DNA of 64,000 nt. It comes from Pseudomonas fildesensis. Lineage in GTDB: Bacteria; Pseudomonadota; Gammaproteobacteria; Pseudomonadales; Pseudomonadaceae. The notes beneath the pieces are model-generated. The model was not told the origin of the DNA and ran no database searches. It saw only the letters and a list, made by a program, of their open reading frames with translations. A program made the position numbers and the translations under genes. The stretch is taken from positions 1 to 64,000 of the forward strand of contig NZ_LFMW01000012.1 of assembly GCF_001050345.1 (NCBI RefSeq). Reading direction: 5' to 3'. Positions 32,015 through 39,874 of this stretch are shown one piece after another. Every line of letters begins with the position of its first letter. Position 1 is the first letter of the stretch.

Positions 32015-32473
32015 CTACTTGTCGGAAGCCGCCAGCGGCTTCAAGAAATACACCACGCGCTCGGTTTCTGCGAAGCCCAGGGCCTGATGCATGGCATGGC
32101 TGCTGTGGTTCTCCAGCAATGCGTCGGACGCCAGTTCCACGCAGCCCACGTCCACGGCCCACTGTTCAACGGCGGCGACAAGCTGTCGTGCGACACCTTG
32201 GCCACGGCTGGCGGGCGCTACGTACAGCCCTTCAAGAAACGCGACCGGCGAGGTGCTGGTGCCGTTGACGTAATCCTCGCGGACCGACGCCTCGGCAAAA
32301 CCCACTGCCTGGCCGTCGGCGTCGTGGAAGGTGAGGACAAGGTTGCGCTCTGGCGCGCTCAGCAGGGTCTGTGTTTCATCCTCACTGCCGAACGCCGAAT
32401 CCGGCCACAGCGCGATACGCAACGCCAGCCAGCCAGCGTGGTCGAGCAACGTGCAGCGCTTGATCATCAACAT
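32015..32473 (-). CDS. AAC(6')-I-like aminoglycoside N-acetyltransferase
   Basis: A 152-residue GNAT enzyme closely resembling the chromosomal aminoglycoside 6'-N-acetyltransferases of Acinetobacter type: WLALRIALWPD, EASVREDYVNGTSTSPVAFL, GLYVAPASRGQGVARQLV (CoA loop), ELASDALLENHSSHAMHQAL and GFAETERVVYF. I recall this DYVNGT-TSPV-FLEG-YV order from AAC(6')-Ig-like proteins; whether it acts on aminoglycosides here is inference. It lies 52 bp downstream of the GyrI-like gene on the same strand, with a terminator between. Confidence 0.82.
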   Translation of the reverse strand: MLMIKRCTLLDHAGWLALRIALWPDSAFGSEDETQTLLSAPERNLVLTFHDADGQAVGFAEASVREDYVNGTSTSPVAFLEGLYVAPASRGQGVARQLVAAVEQWAVDVGCVELASDALLENHSSHAMHQALGFAETERVVYFLKPLAASDK

Positions 32474-32483
32474 TCACTCGCAG

Positions 32484-32519
32484 AAAAAAATGGCCGAAGA
32501 GCATAAATCATCTTCGGCC
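32484..32519 (-). terminator. Terminator of the GyrI-like gene
   Basis: The stem GGCCGAAGA/TCTTCGGCC (32492-32500 and 32511-32519) is followed on the minus strand by a T run (32484-32490). It separates the GyrI-like gene from the acetyltransferase. Confidence 0.85.
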
Positions 32520-32525
32520 GGTGTT

Positions 32526-33008
32526 TCAGGCCTTCGCTTCTATCGGCAACCAGATTTCGACAGTGCCAGTGCCCTTTCTCCCATCAAAATCCGCGCTGTA
32601 GCGCTCAAAATCCACCCCGGCAACCTTGTAGCCCGAATGCGGCAACCATTCGAACATGATCCGCTCGTATGTCTGCTCCAGCGCCTGTACCGGGCCGTAA
32701 TGCGGGAATACGGCGTAGTGATGCACCGGAATTTCGATGGACTGGAAGTTGCTCGGCACATCGATCTTGGACGGGACTTCGACCCCGGCCAGGTAATCAA
32801 ACTCACCGTGCAGGGGGTTATGGCAAACGCCGTAGGTCACGCCGCTGACACGTTTTTTGATGTCCTTGATGCACGTATCAAACAACTCCCACAGCCGCGG
32901 GATATCGCCCACGGTGGCCTTCGAATAACGCCCTTGTACACCAGCAATTACCAGTGCCTTACCCTCTTCCATGCGTGGCTCTAACGGTTGTTTTGTCTGC
33001 TGATCCAT
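32526..33008 (-). CDS. GyrI-like/effector-binding domain protein
   Basis: A 160-residue stand-alone GyrI-like (AraC effector-binding) small-molecule-binding domain: ALVIAGVQGRYSKATVGDIP, YGVCHNPLHGEFDYLAGVEV and HYAVFPHYGPVQALEQTYER. Such proteins bind hydrophobic cationic compounds or, in GyrI, DNA gyrase. It lacks a DNA-binding domain. The start is ATG 33008 with AAGGAG 9 bp upstream; a longer form from 33038 is unlikely. Confidence 0.85.
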   Translation of the reverse strand: MDQQTKQPLEPRMEEGKALVIAGVQGRYSKATVGDIPRLWELFDTCIKDIKKRVSGVTYGVCHNPLHGEFDYLAGVEVPSKIDVPSNFQSIEIPVHHYAVFPHYGPVQALEQTYERIMFEWLPHSGYKVAGVDFERYSADFDGRKGTGTVEIWLPIEAKA

Positions 33009-33204
33009 ATGAACAGTCTCCTTCTTATGAGGGAACAAACCCGTATCGAGTATAGGGGCATATCCACGCGGGACTCCATGCAGAAATTTTTCCTACGCAT
33101 CTGGACAACTGGCCATCATCGACCGTATTGTCTGCCCCGCAGGCCACCGCAGTGGCCGACGTCGCTCGGACGGTTCCGGGCGCTTACGTACTTTCGAGGC
33201 AACA

Positions 33205-34416
33205 ATGGCAGACCAAGGTTCGCCGCGCCGCTTTGCGCGCATAGATCGACTCCCTCCTTACGTTTTCAATATCACTGCCGAGCTGAAGATGGCTGCGCGT
33301 AGGCGCGGCGAAGACATCATCGACTTGAGCATGGGTAACCCTGACGGCCCGACCCCTCCCCACATCGTGGAAAAAATGGTCACCGTCGCCCAGCGTGAAG
33401 ACACCCACGGCTACTCCACCTCCAAAGGCATTCCGCGTCTGCGCCGGGCGATTTCGCGCTGGTACAAAGACCGCTATGAAGTGGACATCGACCCCGAGTC
33501 GGAAGCCATCGTCACCATCGGCTCCAAGGAAGGCCTGGCGCACTTGATGCTGGCCACCCTGGACCAGGGCGACACAGTGCTGGTGCCGAACCCCAGCTAC
33601 CCGATTCATATCTACGGTGCCGTGATTGCCGGCGCCCAGGTGCGCTCGGTACCGCTGATTCCCGGCGTAGACTTCTTCGCCGAGTTGGAACGGGCGATTC
33701 GCGGTTCGATTCCCAAGCCGAAGATGATGATCCTCGGTTTCCCGTCCAACCCGACTGCGCAGTGCGTGGAGCTGGATTTCTTCGAGCGGGTGATCGCCCT
33801 CGCCAAGCAGTACGACGTGCTGGTGGTGCATGACCTGGCCTATGCCGACATCGTCTTCGACGGCTGGAAAGCCCCGTCGATCATGCAGGTGCCGGGCGCC
33901 AAGGACATTGCGGTGGAGTTTTTCACCCTGTCCAAAAGCTACAACATGGCCGGCTGGCGCATTGGTTTCATGGTGGGCAACCCGGAACTGGTCAACGCCC
34001 TGGCGCGGATCAAGAGTTACCACGACTACGGCACCTTCACCCCGCTGCAAGTGGCGGCGATCGCTGCGCTGGAAGGCGACCAACAGTGCGTGAAAGACAT
34101 CGCCGAGCAATACCGCCAGCGCCGCAATGTACTGGTCAAGGGCCTGCATGAGCTGGGCTGGATGGTGGAAAATCCGAAGGCAGCGATGTACGTCTGGGCG
34201 AAGATCCCCGAGGCGTATGCCGCCATGGGCTCGCTGGAATTTGCCAAGAAGCTGCTGCTGGAAGCGAAGGTGTGTGTATCGCCGGGGATTGGGTTTGGTG
34301 AGTACGGTGACGATCATGTGCGCTTCGCGCTGATCGAGAACCAGGACCGGATTCGCCAGGCGGTGCGGGGGATTCGCGGGATGTTCCGGGCGGACGGGCT
34401 GACCCCTAAAGCCTGA
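33205..34416 (+). CDS. alaC: Alanine transaminase AlaC
   Basis: A 403-residue PLP-dependent class I/II aminotransferase making alanine from pyruvate with glutamate. AlaC-type signatures: LPPYVFNITAELKMAARRRG, DLSMGNPDGPTP, NPSYPIHIYGAVIAGA, DLAYADIVFDGWKAPS, and the PLP lysine in TLSKSYNMAGWRIGF (about residue 240). Length is normal. It has its own promoter region after the GyrI-like gene; a REP element follows. Confidence 0.95.
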   Translation: MADQGSPRRFARIDRLPPYVFNITAELKMAARRRGEDIIDLSMGNPDGPTPPHIVEKMVTVAQREDTHGYSTSKGIPRLRRAISRWYKDRYEVDIDPESEAIVTIGSKEGLAHLMLATLDQGDTVLVPNPSYPIHIYGAVIAGAQVRSVPLIPGVDFFAELERAIRGSIPKPKMMILGFPSNPTAQCVELDFFERVIALAKQYDVLVVHDLAYADIVFDGWKAPSIMQVPGAKDIAVEFFTLSKSYNMAGWRIGFMVGNPELVNALARIKSYHDYGTFTPLQVAAIAALEGDQQCVKDIAEQYRQRRNVLVKGLHELGWMVENPKAAMYVWAKIPEAYAAMGSLEFAKKLLLEAKVCVSPGIGFGEYGDDHVRFALIENQDRIRQAVRGIRGMFRADGLTPKA

Positions 34417-34434
34417 CCCTGACTCGGTCAAACA

Positions 34435-34524
34435 TGTGGGAGGTGGCTTGCTCTCGATAGCGGTGGACCAGTCACCATTTGCAGTGACTGACACTCGGCA
34501 ATCGGGAGCAAGCCCCCTCCCACA
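34435..34524. repeat. REP-type inverted pair (GTGGGAGGGGCTTGCTCCC class)
   Basis: TGTGGGAGGTGGCTTGCTC faces GAGCAAGCCCCCTCCCACA across a central part containing the palindromic CAGTCACC...GTGACTG. It lies between the convergent alaC and gntP. Relatives are at 48956 and 52511; half-units occur at about 38190 and 54730. Confidence 0.8.
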
Positions 34525-34545
34525 TTTGTTTTTGCGGTGTGCCTG

Positions 34546-35898
34546 TTACACCACCAACGACAGCAACATGATGAAGATCAACGCCACCACCGACAGGATG
34601 GTTTCCATCGCCGTCCAGGTCTTGAACGTCTCGGCCACGGTCATGTTGAAGTACTGCTTCACCAGCCAGAATCCCGCATCGTTGACGTGAGACAGCACCA
34701 ACGAGCCCGCCCCCGTCGCCAACACCAGCAGCTCACGGTTAACCCCAGGAATCATCCCCACCACCGGCACCACGATGCCTGCGCCAGTAATGGTCGCCAC
34801 GGTTGCAGAACCGGTCGCCACACGAATCACCGCCGCTACCAGCCACGCCAGCAGGATAGGGTTGATCTGCGCGTTCACCGCCATATGGCCGATCACGTCA
34901 CCCACGCCGCTGGTCACCAGCATCTGCTTGAAACCACCACCGGCGCCGATGATCAGGATGATCGCGGCGGTCGGCGCAAGGCTGGCGTCGAGCAACTTGA
35001 GGATCTGCTTGGAGTGGATGCCCTGGCGATGGCCAAAGGTGTACAGCGACAGCAGCAGCGCCAGCAGCAAGGCGGTGATCGGGTGACCGATCATGTCCAT
35101 CCAGTTGCGCACCACATTGCCTTCGGCAAAAGCGACGTCGGCGAAGGTTTTCAGCAGCATCAGGAACACCGGCAGCAGCACGGTGATCAGGGTGATGCTG
35201 AAACTCGGCAGCGTCTTGTTTTCCGGCTCGCGGGCCAGTTGATCGACCAGTTCCTGGGACGGATTACCGGGGATGTACTTGGCAATGAACGTACCGAAGA
35301 TCGGGCCGGCGATGATGGCGGTCGGCAGTGCGACGATCAGGCCGTACAGGATGGTCTTGCCGATGTCCGCGCCAAACACGCCGATAGCCAGCAGCGGACC
35401 CGGGTGCGGTGGCACCAGGCCATGCACCGCCGAGAGGCCAGCGAGCAGCGGGATGCCGATCTTGATCAGCGACACGCCGGTGCGGCGCGCGACGATAAAC
35501 ACCAGCGGTATCAGCAACACAAAGCCGATCTCGAAGAACAGCGGGATGCCCACCAGGAATGCGGCGAACATCATGGCCCACTGGACCTTGTCCTTGCCGA
35601 AGGCACGGATCAGTGTCTGGGCGATCTGATCGGCGCCGCCGGATTCAGCCATCATCTTGCCGAGCATCGTGCCCAGCGCGAGGATGATGCCGACAAAGCC
35701 GAGCACCCCGCCGAAACCGTCCTGGAAGGCCTTGATGATCTTGTCCACGGGCATGCCCGAGGTCAGGCCGAGGAAGCCGGCCGCGATGATCAGTGCAATG
35801 AACGGGTGAACCTTGAACTTGGTGATCAGAACGATCAACCCGATGATAGTGACCACTGCATCGAGCAGCAGGTAGGACTCGTGGGACATGCCAAACAT
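34546..35898 (-). CDS. gntP: Gluconate permease, GntP family
   Basis: A 450-residue inner-membrane gluconate:H+ symporter with a dozen or more hydrophobic segments. Family motifs: FIALIIAAGFLGLTSGMPVD, GTMLGKMMAESGGADQIAQT, VPPHPGPLLAIGVFGADIGK, LSHVNDAGFWLVKQYFNMT. GGAG precedes the ATG, with an Hfq/Crc-type A-rich motif directly before it and a GntR operator at 35955-35966, so it has its own regulated promoter besides read-through from gntK. Confidence 0.95.
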   Translation of the reverse strand: MFGMSHESYLLLDAVVTIIGLIVLITKFKVHPFIALIIAAGFLGLTSGMPVDKIIKAFQDGFGGVLGFVGIILALGTMLGKMMAESGGADQIAQTLIRAFGKDKVQWAMMFAAFLVGIPLFFEIGFVLLIPLVFIVARRTGVSLIKIGIPLLAGLSAVHGLVPPHPGPLLAIGVFGADIGKTILYGLIVALPTAIIAGPIFGTFIAKYIPGNPSQELVDQLAREPENKTLPSFSITLITVLLPVFLMLLKTFADVAFAEGNVVRNWMDMIGHPITALLLALLLSLYTFGHRQGIHSKQILKLLDASLAPTAAIILIIGAGGGFKQMLVTSGVGDVIGHMAVNAQINPILLAWLVAAVIRVATGSATVATITGAGIVVPVVGMIPGVNRELLVLATGAGSLVLSHVNDAGFWLVKQYFNMTVAETFKTWTAMETILSVVALIFIMLLSLVV

Positions 35899-35913
35899 GG
35901 GGGTCTCTCCTGT

Positions 35914-35925
35914 TTGTTGTTGTTA
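35914..35925 (-). promoter_or_regulatory. Crc/Hfq CA-motif in the gntP leader
   Basis: On the minus strand the leader reads TAACAACAACAA followed by ACAGGAG, matching the AAnAAnAA binding pattern of Hfq/Crc next to the ribosome site. It predicts translational repression of gluconate uptake on preferred carbon sources. Confidence 0.6.
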
Positions 35926-35954
35926 TTAAAGCCGGTATTGAATCTTTCGCCGGG

Positions 35955-35966
35955 GATAGCGCTATC
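35955..35966. promoter_or_regulatory. GntR operator upstream of gntP
   Basis: GATAGCGCTATC, a perfect 12-bp palindrome, lies 57 bp upstream of gntP. It matches the half-sites before gntK and gntR. Confidence 0.75.
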
Positions 35967-35981
35967 TTTCCCGGCAAAAAA

Positions 35982-36515
35982 TTATTTTTTAGGTTCAAAG
36001 CCGTGTAGCAGCCACCAGTCGTTGGTCTGCTTGGCCAACGCCTCGACGCTGTCTTCGCTGGCGTTGAGCGCCAGGGTCAGCGGCTCGCCCACGGGCGATT
36101 CAAGGGTGGCGAACTGGCTGTCGATCAGGCTGGCCGGCATGAAATGGCCGGGGCGATGCAGCACGCGGTCGGCGGCAACGGCACGGGTCAGCTCCAGAAA
36201 CACAAAACCCAGGCCCGGCGCAGATTCGCGCAAGTGGTCGCGGTATTTCTTTTTCAGGGATGAACAGGTGAGTACCGGGTGTTCGCCGGCCTTAAGCGAG
36301 CGGCGCAGTTCATCGCACAGGATGTCGAGCCAGCCGGCGCGGTCGTCGTCGTTGAGGGGGTGGCCGGCGCTCATCTTTTCGATGTTCGCGGCGGGGTGGA
36401 AGCTGTCGCCTTCGATGGCAGTGGCACCGTTCAACTGGCACAAGGCCTCGCTGACGCTGGACTTGCCACAGCCGGAAACACCCATGATGACCAGGGCAGT
36501 AACAGGTTGACTCAT
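35982..36515 (-). CDS. gntK: Gluconokinase
   Basis: A 177-residue P-loop kinase converting gluconate plus ATP to 6-phosphogluconate, which enters the Entner-Doudoroff pathway. Walker A is GVSGCGKSSV (residues 13-22), then EGDSFHPAANIEKMSAGHPL, DDDRAGWLDIL, CSSLKKKYRDHLR and LFLELT-type VFLELTRAVAADRV. It is divergent from gntR and upstream of gntP. Confidence 0.96.
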   Translation of the reverse strand: MSQPVTALVIMGVSGCGKSSVSEALCQLNGATAIEGDSFHPAANIEKMSAGHPLNDDDRAGWLDILCDELRRSLKAGEHPVLTCSSLKKKYRDHLRESAPGLGFVFLELTRAVAADRVLHRPGHFMPASLIDSQFATLESPVGEPLTLALNASEDSVEALAKQTNDWWLLHGFEPKK

Positions 36516-36533
36516 GAAACACCTCAGGACGCA

Positions 36534-36545
36534 GATAGCGCTACC
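36534..36545. promoter_or_regulatory. GntR operator upstream of gntK
   Basis: GATAGCGCTACC differs from the gntP-proximal palindrome at one position and lies 18 bp upstream of the gntK ATG. Confidence 0.7.
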
Positions 36546-36684
36546 TTTACACGCCGTAAGGGCAGTGCAAAAACAGGCTTTTCCCGCGCCGTCTTGTCAT
36601 TTTTATGGAGTGACGCGTGCATCCGCTTCAATCATTTGAACCGGATCAGGCAACCCAAAGTTCAATAATTTGCAGCCATTTAGA

Positions 36685-36696
36685 GACAGCGCTACC
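36685..36696. promoter_or_regulatory. GntR operator upstream of gntR
   Basis: GACAGCGCTACC lies 34 bp before the gntR start codon, a likely autoregulatory site shared with the divergent promoter. Confidence 0.7.
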
Positions 36697-36730
36697 TTAG
36701 TGCCTCGATTTTTGTTTGGCAAGCCGCCTG

Positions 36731-37759
36731 ATGACCTCCAAGAACGATAAAAATACCCGCACGACGGGACGCCCCACCCTGAACGAAGTCGCCCGCCTGG
36801 CCGGGGTCAGCCCGATTACGGCCTCACGCGCCCTGCGCGGCATCAGCACAGTGGCCACCGAACTGGTGGAAAAAGTGCAACTGGCCGCCGCCGAACTCAA
36901 CTACGTGGTCAACCCAGCCGCCCGCGCCCTGGCCTCAGCCCAGAGCCATTCGGTAGTGGTGTTGGTGCCGTCGCTGTCCAACCTGTTGTTTATCGAAACG
37001 CTGGAAGCCATCCACCAAGTGCTGCGGCCCAAGGGCTTTGAAGTGCTGATCGGCAACTCACACTATTCCCGCGACGAAGAAGAAAACCTGCTGCGCAACT
37101 ACATGGCCTACCAGCCACGGGGGTTGCTGCTGACCGGCTTCGACCGCACCGAAAGCGCACGACGAATGGTCGAAGCCAGCAATGTGCCCTGCGTGTACAT
37201 GATGGACCTGGACCCCAACGCCGGGGTGAACTGCGTGGGCTTCTCGCAGTTGAGCGCAGGTGAGACAGCGGCGGCGCATTTAATCTCCCGTGGGCGCAAG
37301 CGCCTGGCGTATATCGGCGCGCAACTGGATCAGCGTACGTTGCTGCGCGGTGAAGGTTTTCGTCGCGCACTGCAACAGGCCGGGTTGTATGACCCGGCGT
37401 TGGAACTGCTGACGCCACGGCCCTCCTCAGTGGGTTTGGGCGGCGAGTTGTTCTTGCAGCTGCTGGCCGCCCATCCGGATGTGGATGCGATCTTCTTCGG
37501 CAACGACGACCTGGCCCAGGGTGCGCTGCTGGAAGCCATGCGCCATGGCATCAAAGTGCCGGAGCGCGTGGCAGTGCTGGGCTTCAACGACTTGCCCGCG
37601 TCTTCGTTCATGGTGCCGCGACTGAGCAGCATCAGCACGCCAAGGGAAGCGATTGGCCGGCGTGCGGCGGAGCATTTGTTGACGATCATGGCGGGTAACA
37701 AGATCGCCAAGCCGGTGGTGGATATGGGGTTTGAGTTGCAGGTGCGGGAGAGCACGTAG
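36731..37759 (+). CDS. gntR: LacI-family gluconate repressor
   Basis: A 342-residue LacI/GalR repressor. The HTH and hinge are RPTLNEVARLAGVSPITASR, ALRGISTVATELVEKVQLAA, NPAARALASAQSHSV. The periplasmic-binding-like ligand domain ends with PASSFMVPRLSSISTPREAI. Three GATAGCGCTATC-type operators nearby identify gntK, gntP and itself as the regulon. Start ATG 36731 is used, although an in-frame TTG lies 15 bp upstream. Confidence 0.93.
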   Translation: MTSKNDKNTRTTGRPTLNEVARLAGVSPITASRALRGISTVATELVEKVQLAAAELNYVVNPAARALASAQSHSVVVLVPSLSNLLFIETLEAIHQVLRPKGFEVLIGNSHYSRDEEENLLRNYMAYQPRGLLLTGFDRTESARRMVEASNVPCVYMMDLDPNAGVNCVGFSQLSAGETAAAHLISRGRKRLAYIGAQLDQRTLLRGEGFRRALQQAGLYDPALELLTPRPSSVGLGGELFLQLLAAHPDVDAIFFGNDDLAQGALLEAMRHGIKVPERVAVLGFNDLPASSFMVPRLSSISTPREAIGRRAAEHLLTIMAGNKIAKPVVDMGFELQVREST

Positions 37760-37859
37760 GACGCCTGTAGGACGCGACGGACATTGCGGTCAGCGCCTTG
37801 CTCCGTTGCCTACGCTTACGTCAGAATCCGCCGGCTTGTGCGCTTGGGTGCGGGTCTCT

Positions 37860-37937
37860 AAGGTTTGCCGGTCGCTGAACTTCTCGGTGATCGGGTTTAG
37901 TAGCCCACTTTTGGACTTTCTAGACCAGGAGCACCGT
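37860..37937 (+). ncRNA. Possible structured leader of a small DUF3077-like gene
   Basis: The stretch upstream of the 79-residue gene includes GGTTTGCCGGTCGCTGAAC, GGTGATCGGG and TTTAGTAGCCCAC, with GGG/CCC pairing potential, and ends at GAGCACCGTAATG. I have the impression of a conserved pseudomonad leader before this family but cannot verify it. No Rfam family is recognised. Confidence 0.3.
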
Positions 37938-37938
37938 A

Positions 37939-38178
37939 ATGATCAAAGAAGTTGAAAAATCGCCAACGACCCTCTTCACCGTTATCCCCGACATCCCCAC
38001 CGAAACCCTGCTGATCAACAGCTACGAAACCGTGTGCTCCGTCAGCACCTTGTTGCTCGACCTGTCCGATGACCTCACCGGTAAACACCGCGATGTAGCA
38101 CTCGCCATTCATCAATTGAGCGAACTCAGCGTATTGCTGGTCGGCAAGGCGATGGACCAGCACACTCCACGCTGCTAA
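37939..38178 (+). CDS. DUF3077-like small protein
   Basis: A 79-residue soluble helical protein of the small Pseudomonas DUF3077/DUF6124-type family: TLLINSYETVCSVSTLLLDL followed by GKHRDVALAIHQLSELSVLL. The function is unknown. AGGAG lies upstream of the ATG. It stands alone between gntR and a GST gene with its own long leader. Confidence 0.8.
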   Translation: MIKEVEKSPTTLFTVIPDIPTETLLINSYETVCSVSTLLLDLSDDLTGKHRDVALAIHQLSELSVLLVGKAMDQHTPRC

Positions 38179-38268
38179 AGCCTTACTCAGCAAGCCCCCT
38201 CCCACATTTTTAACCGTGCCCACTTTGCCCCTGCTAGATTGGCTGCTCTCCAATGCCAGGGAAGCACC

Positions 38269-38901
38269 ATGGGACACTCACTGAAAATCTTAGGCCGTGC
38301 CTCGTCCATCAACGTGCGTAAAGTCCTGTGGACATGCCACGAACTGGGCATCGACTACGTGCGCGAAGACTGGGGCATCGGCTTCAAACCCACCCAGTCT
38401 GCCGAATTCCTCGCCCTCAACCCCAACGCCCAAGTGCCGGTGCTGATCGACGACCACGGCGTACTGTGGGAATCCAATACCATCTGCCGCTACCTGGTGA
38501 ACCTCTACCAACGCCACGACCTGCTCCCCTTTGATCCCGCACCCAGGGCCCGGGTCGAGCAGTGGATGGACTGGCAGGCCGTCGAACTCAACCGCGCCTG
38601 GGGCGATGCCTTCACCGCGCTGGTACGCAACAACCCCGACGGCCTCGACGCAGAGGCCATCGCCGCCGCTGTGCAGGTGTGGAATGACAAGATGGGCCTG
38701 CTCGAACAACAGCTGATTCGCACAAACGCCTACGTGGCCGGTGATGAATTCACCCTGGCCGATATCCCGATCGGGCTGTCGGTGCATCGCTGGCAGATGA
38801 CGCCCATGGAACGCCCGGCCTACCCGGCGGTAGCGGCGTACTATCAGCGACTCAGCTCCCACCCAGGCTTCCAGACCTTCGCCCTCGACGGCCATAACTA
38901 A
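38269..38901 (+). CDS. Glutathione S-transferase family protein
   Basis: A 210-residue GST: an N-terminal thioredoxin-like domain (GRASSINVRKVLWTCHELGI, PNAQVPVLIDDHGVLWESNT with the cis-Pro of QVPVL and the ES glutathione site) and an all-helical C-terminal domain (AYVAGDEFTLADIPIG). The Ser of SSINVRK fits the catalytic position. The substrate is unknown. Start ATG 38269 has AGGGA upstream; an upstream in-frame start at 38239 is less likely. Confidence 0.92.
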   Translation: MGHSLKILGRASSINVRKVLWTCHELGIDYVREDWGIGFKPTQSAEFLALNPNAQVPVLIDDHGVLWESNTICRYLVNLYQRHDLLPFDPAPRARVEQWMDWQAVELNRAWGDAFTALVRNNPDGLDAEAIAAAVQVWNDKMGLLEQQLIRTNAYVAGDEFTLADIPIGLSVHRWQMTPMERPAYPAVAAYYQRLSSHPGFQTFALDGHN

Positions 38902-38907
38902 TAAAGG

Positions 38908-38983
38908 CAGCTGCAAGTTGTGAGCTTTAAGCTTCAAGCCAGACCGCTTTTTCTTGCGGCTTGGAGCTTATAACTTGTAGCTC
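38908..38983. repeat. Palindromic intergenic element (CAGCTGCAAGTTGTGAGC class)
   Basis: CAGCTGCAAGTTGTGAGC with TTCAAGCC faces GGCTTGGAGCTTATAACTTG and TAGCTC in inverted order, around AGACCGCTTTTTCTTGCG. It lies between the GST and epimerase genes and ends 12 bp before the latter's start, next to its CGGAGG ribosome site. Confidence 0.75.
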
Positions 38984-38995
38984 ACCGGAGGTTAC

Positions 38996-39733
38996 ATGCA
39001 AGGACTCAACGTACTGCTCACCGGCGCCTGCGGCAGAATCGGCAAGACGTTTTTCGAAGCCTCGAAAGACCGTTACCGCTTCACCCTCACCGACCGCCTC
39101 ACGCCGGATTTCGACCTGGGCGAGCATCGTTTCGTGCACGCCGACCTGAGTGACAAACCCAGCCTCGCCGCCCTGCTCGACGGCATCGACGTGATCGTGC
39201 ACCTGTCAGGCATCCCCCACGCCAGCGCCTCGTTCGACGAACTGCTGCCGAACAATATCCTCGCCACCACCTACCTGTTCGAAGCCGCCCTGGCCGCCGG
39301 GGTCCATCGCCTGGTGTTCGCCAGCAGCGCGCAAACCATCGAAGGCTACCCGGTGGACCGCCAGATCACCCCCGGCATGCAGGTGATGCCCGCCAACCTG
39401 TATGGCGTGAGCAAATGCTACGGCGAGGCGCTGTGCGGTTATTACGCCGCCAAAACGCCGCTGTCGACCATTGCCCTGCGCATCGGCGCATTTGAATTCC
39501 CCGAAACCCACGACCTCAACAACGCCCGCGACCTCAGCGCCTGGCTCAGCCCGCGTGATGCGGTGCAGCTGCTGCAGCGTTCGGTGGAGGCCATCGGGGT
39601 AAAACACTTGATCGCCCATGGCATTTCCAATAACCGTTTCAAGCGATTGGACCTGAGCGAGACCACACGGGTACTGGGCTATGAGCCGGTGGATGATGCG
39701 TTCCAAACCTTTGAGATCCCCATCACCTACTGA
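38996..39733 (+). CDS. NAD-dependent epimerase/dehydratase, uronate-dehydrogenase-like
   Basis: A 245-residue extended SDR. The NAD site is LLTGACGRIGKTF (residues 7-19), then VIVHLSGIPHASASFDELLP, FASSAQTIEGYPVD, and the YxxxK pair in LYGVSKCYGEAL (about residue 139). The overall pattern resembles uronate dehydrogenase (Udh), which oxidises glucuronate/galacturonate to aldarates. The next gene is an MFS sugar-acid-type transporter, which fits but does not prove this. CGGAGG lies 5 bp from the ATG. Confidence 0.82.
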   Translation: MQGLNVLLTGACGRIGKTFFEASKDRYRFTLTDRLTPDFDLGEHRFVHADLSDKPSLAALLDGIDVIVHLSGIPHASASFDELLPNNILATTYLFEAALAAGVHRLVFASSAQTIEGYPVDRQITPGMQVMPANLYGVSKCYGEALCGYYAAKTPLSTIALRIGAFEFPETHDLNNARDLSAWLSPRDAVQLLQRSVEAIGVKHLIAHGISNNRFKRLDLSETTRVLGYEPVDDAFQTFEIPITY

Positions 39734-39874
39734 GCCCCTGCGCTATAAAACCTTGAAACATAACGCCTAAGCGCAATAAATCGGCGAATGTGTGGCCTGC
39801 CGCACGCAACTTCACAAGCGCCGATTTCCGTTAGCCAGCTAAGATTCCAGGTCACTGCCCCTGGAATCGCTCCT

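Noticed and set aside
34537..36510. 657-codon frame on the plus strand opposite gntP and gntK
   Set aside because: Both opposite genes are secure; the translation is Gln/His/Arg/Asp-rich shadow sequence without domains.
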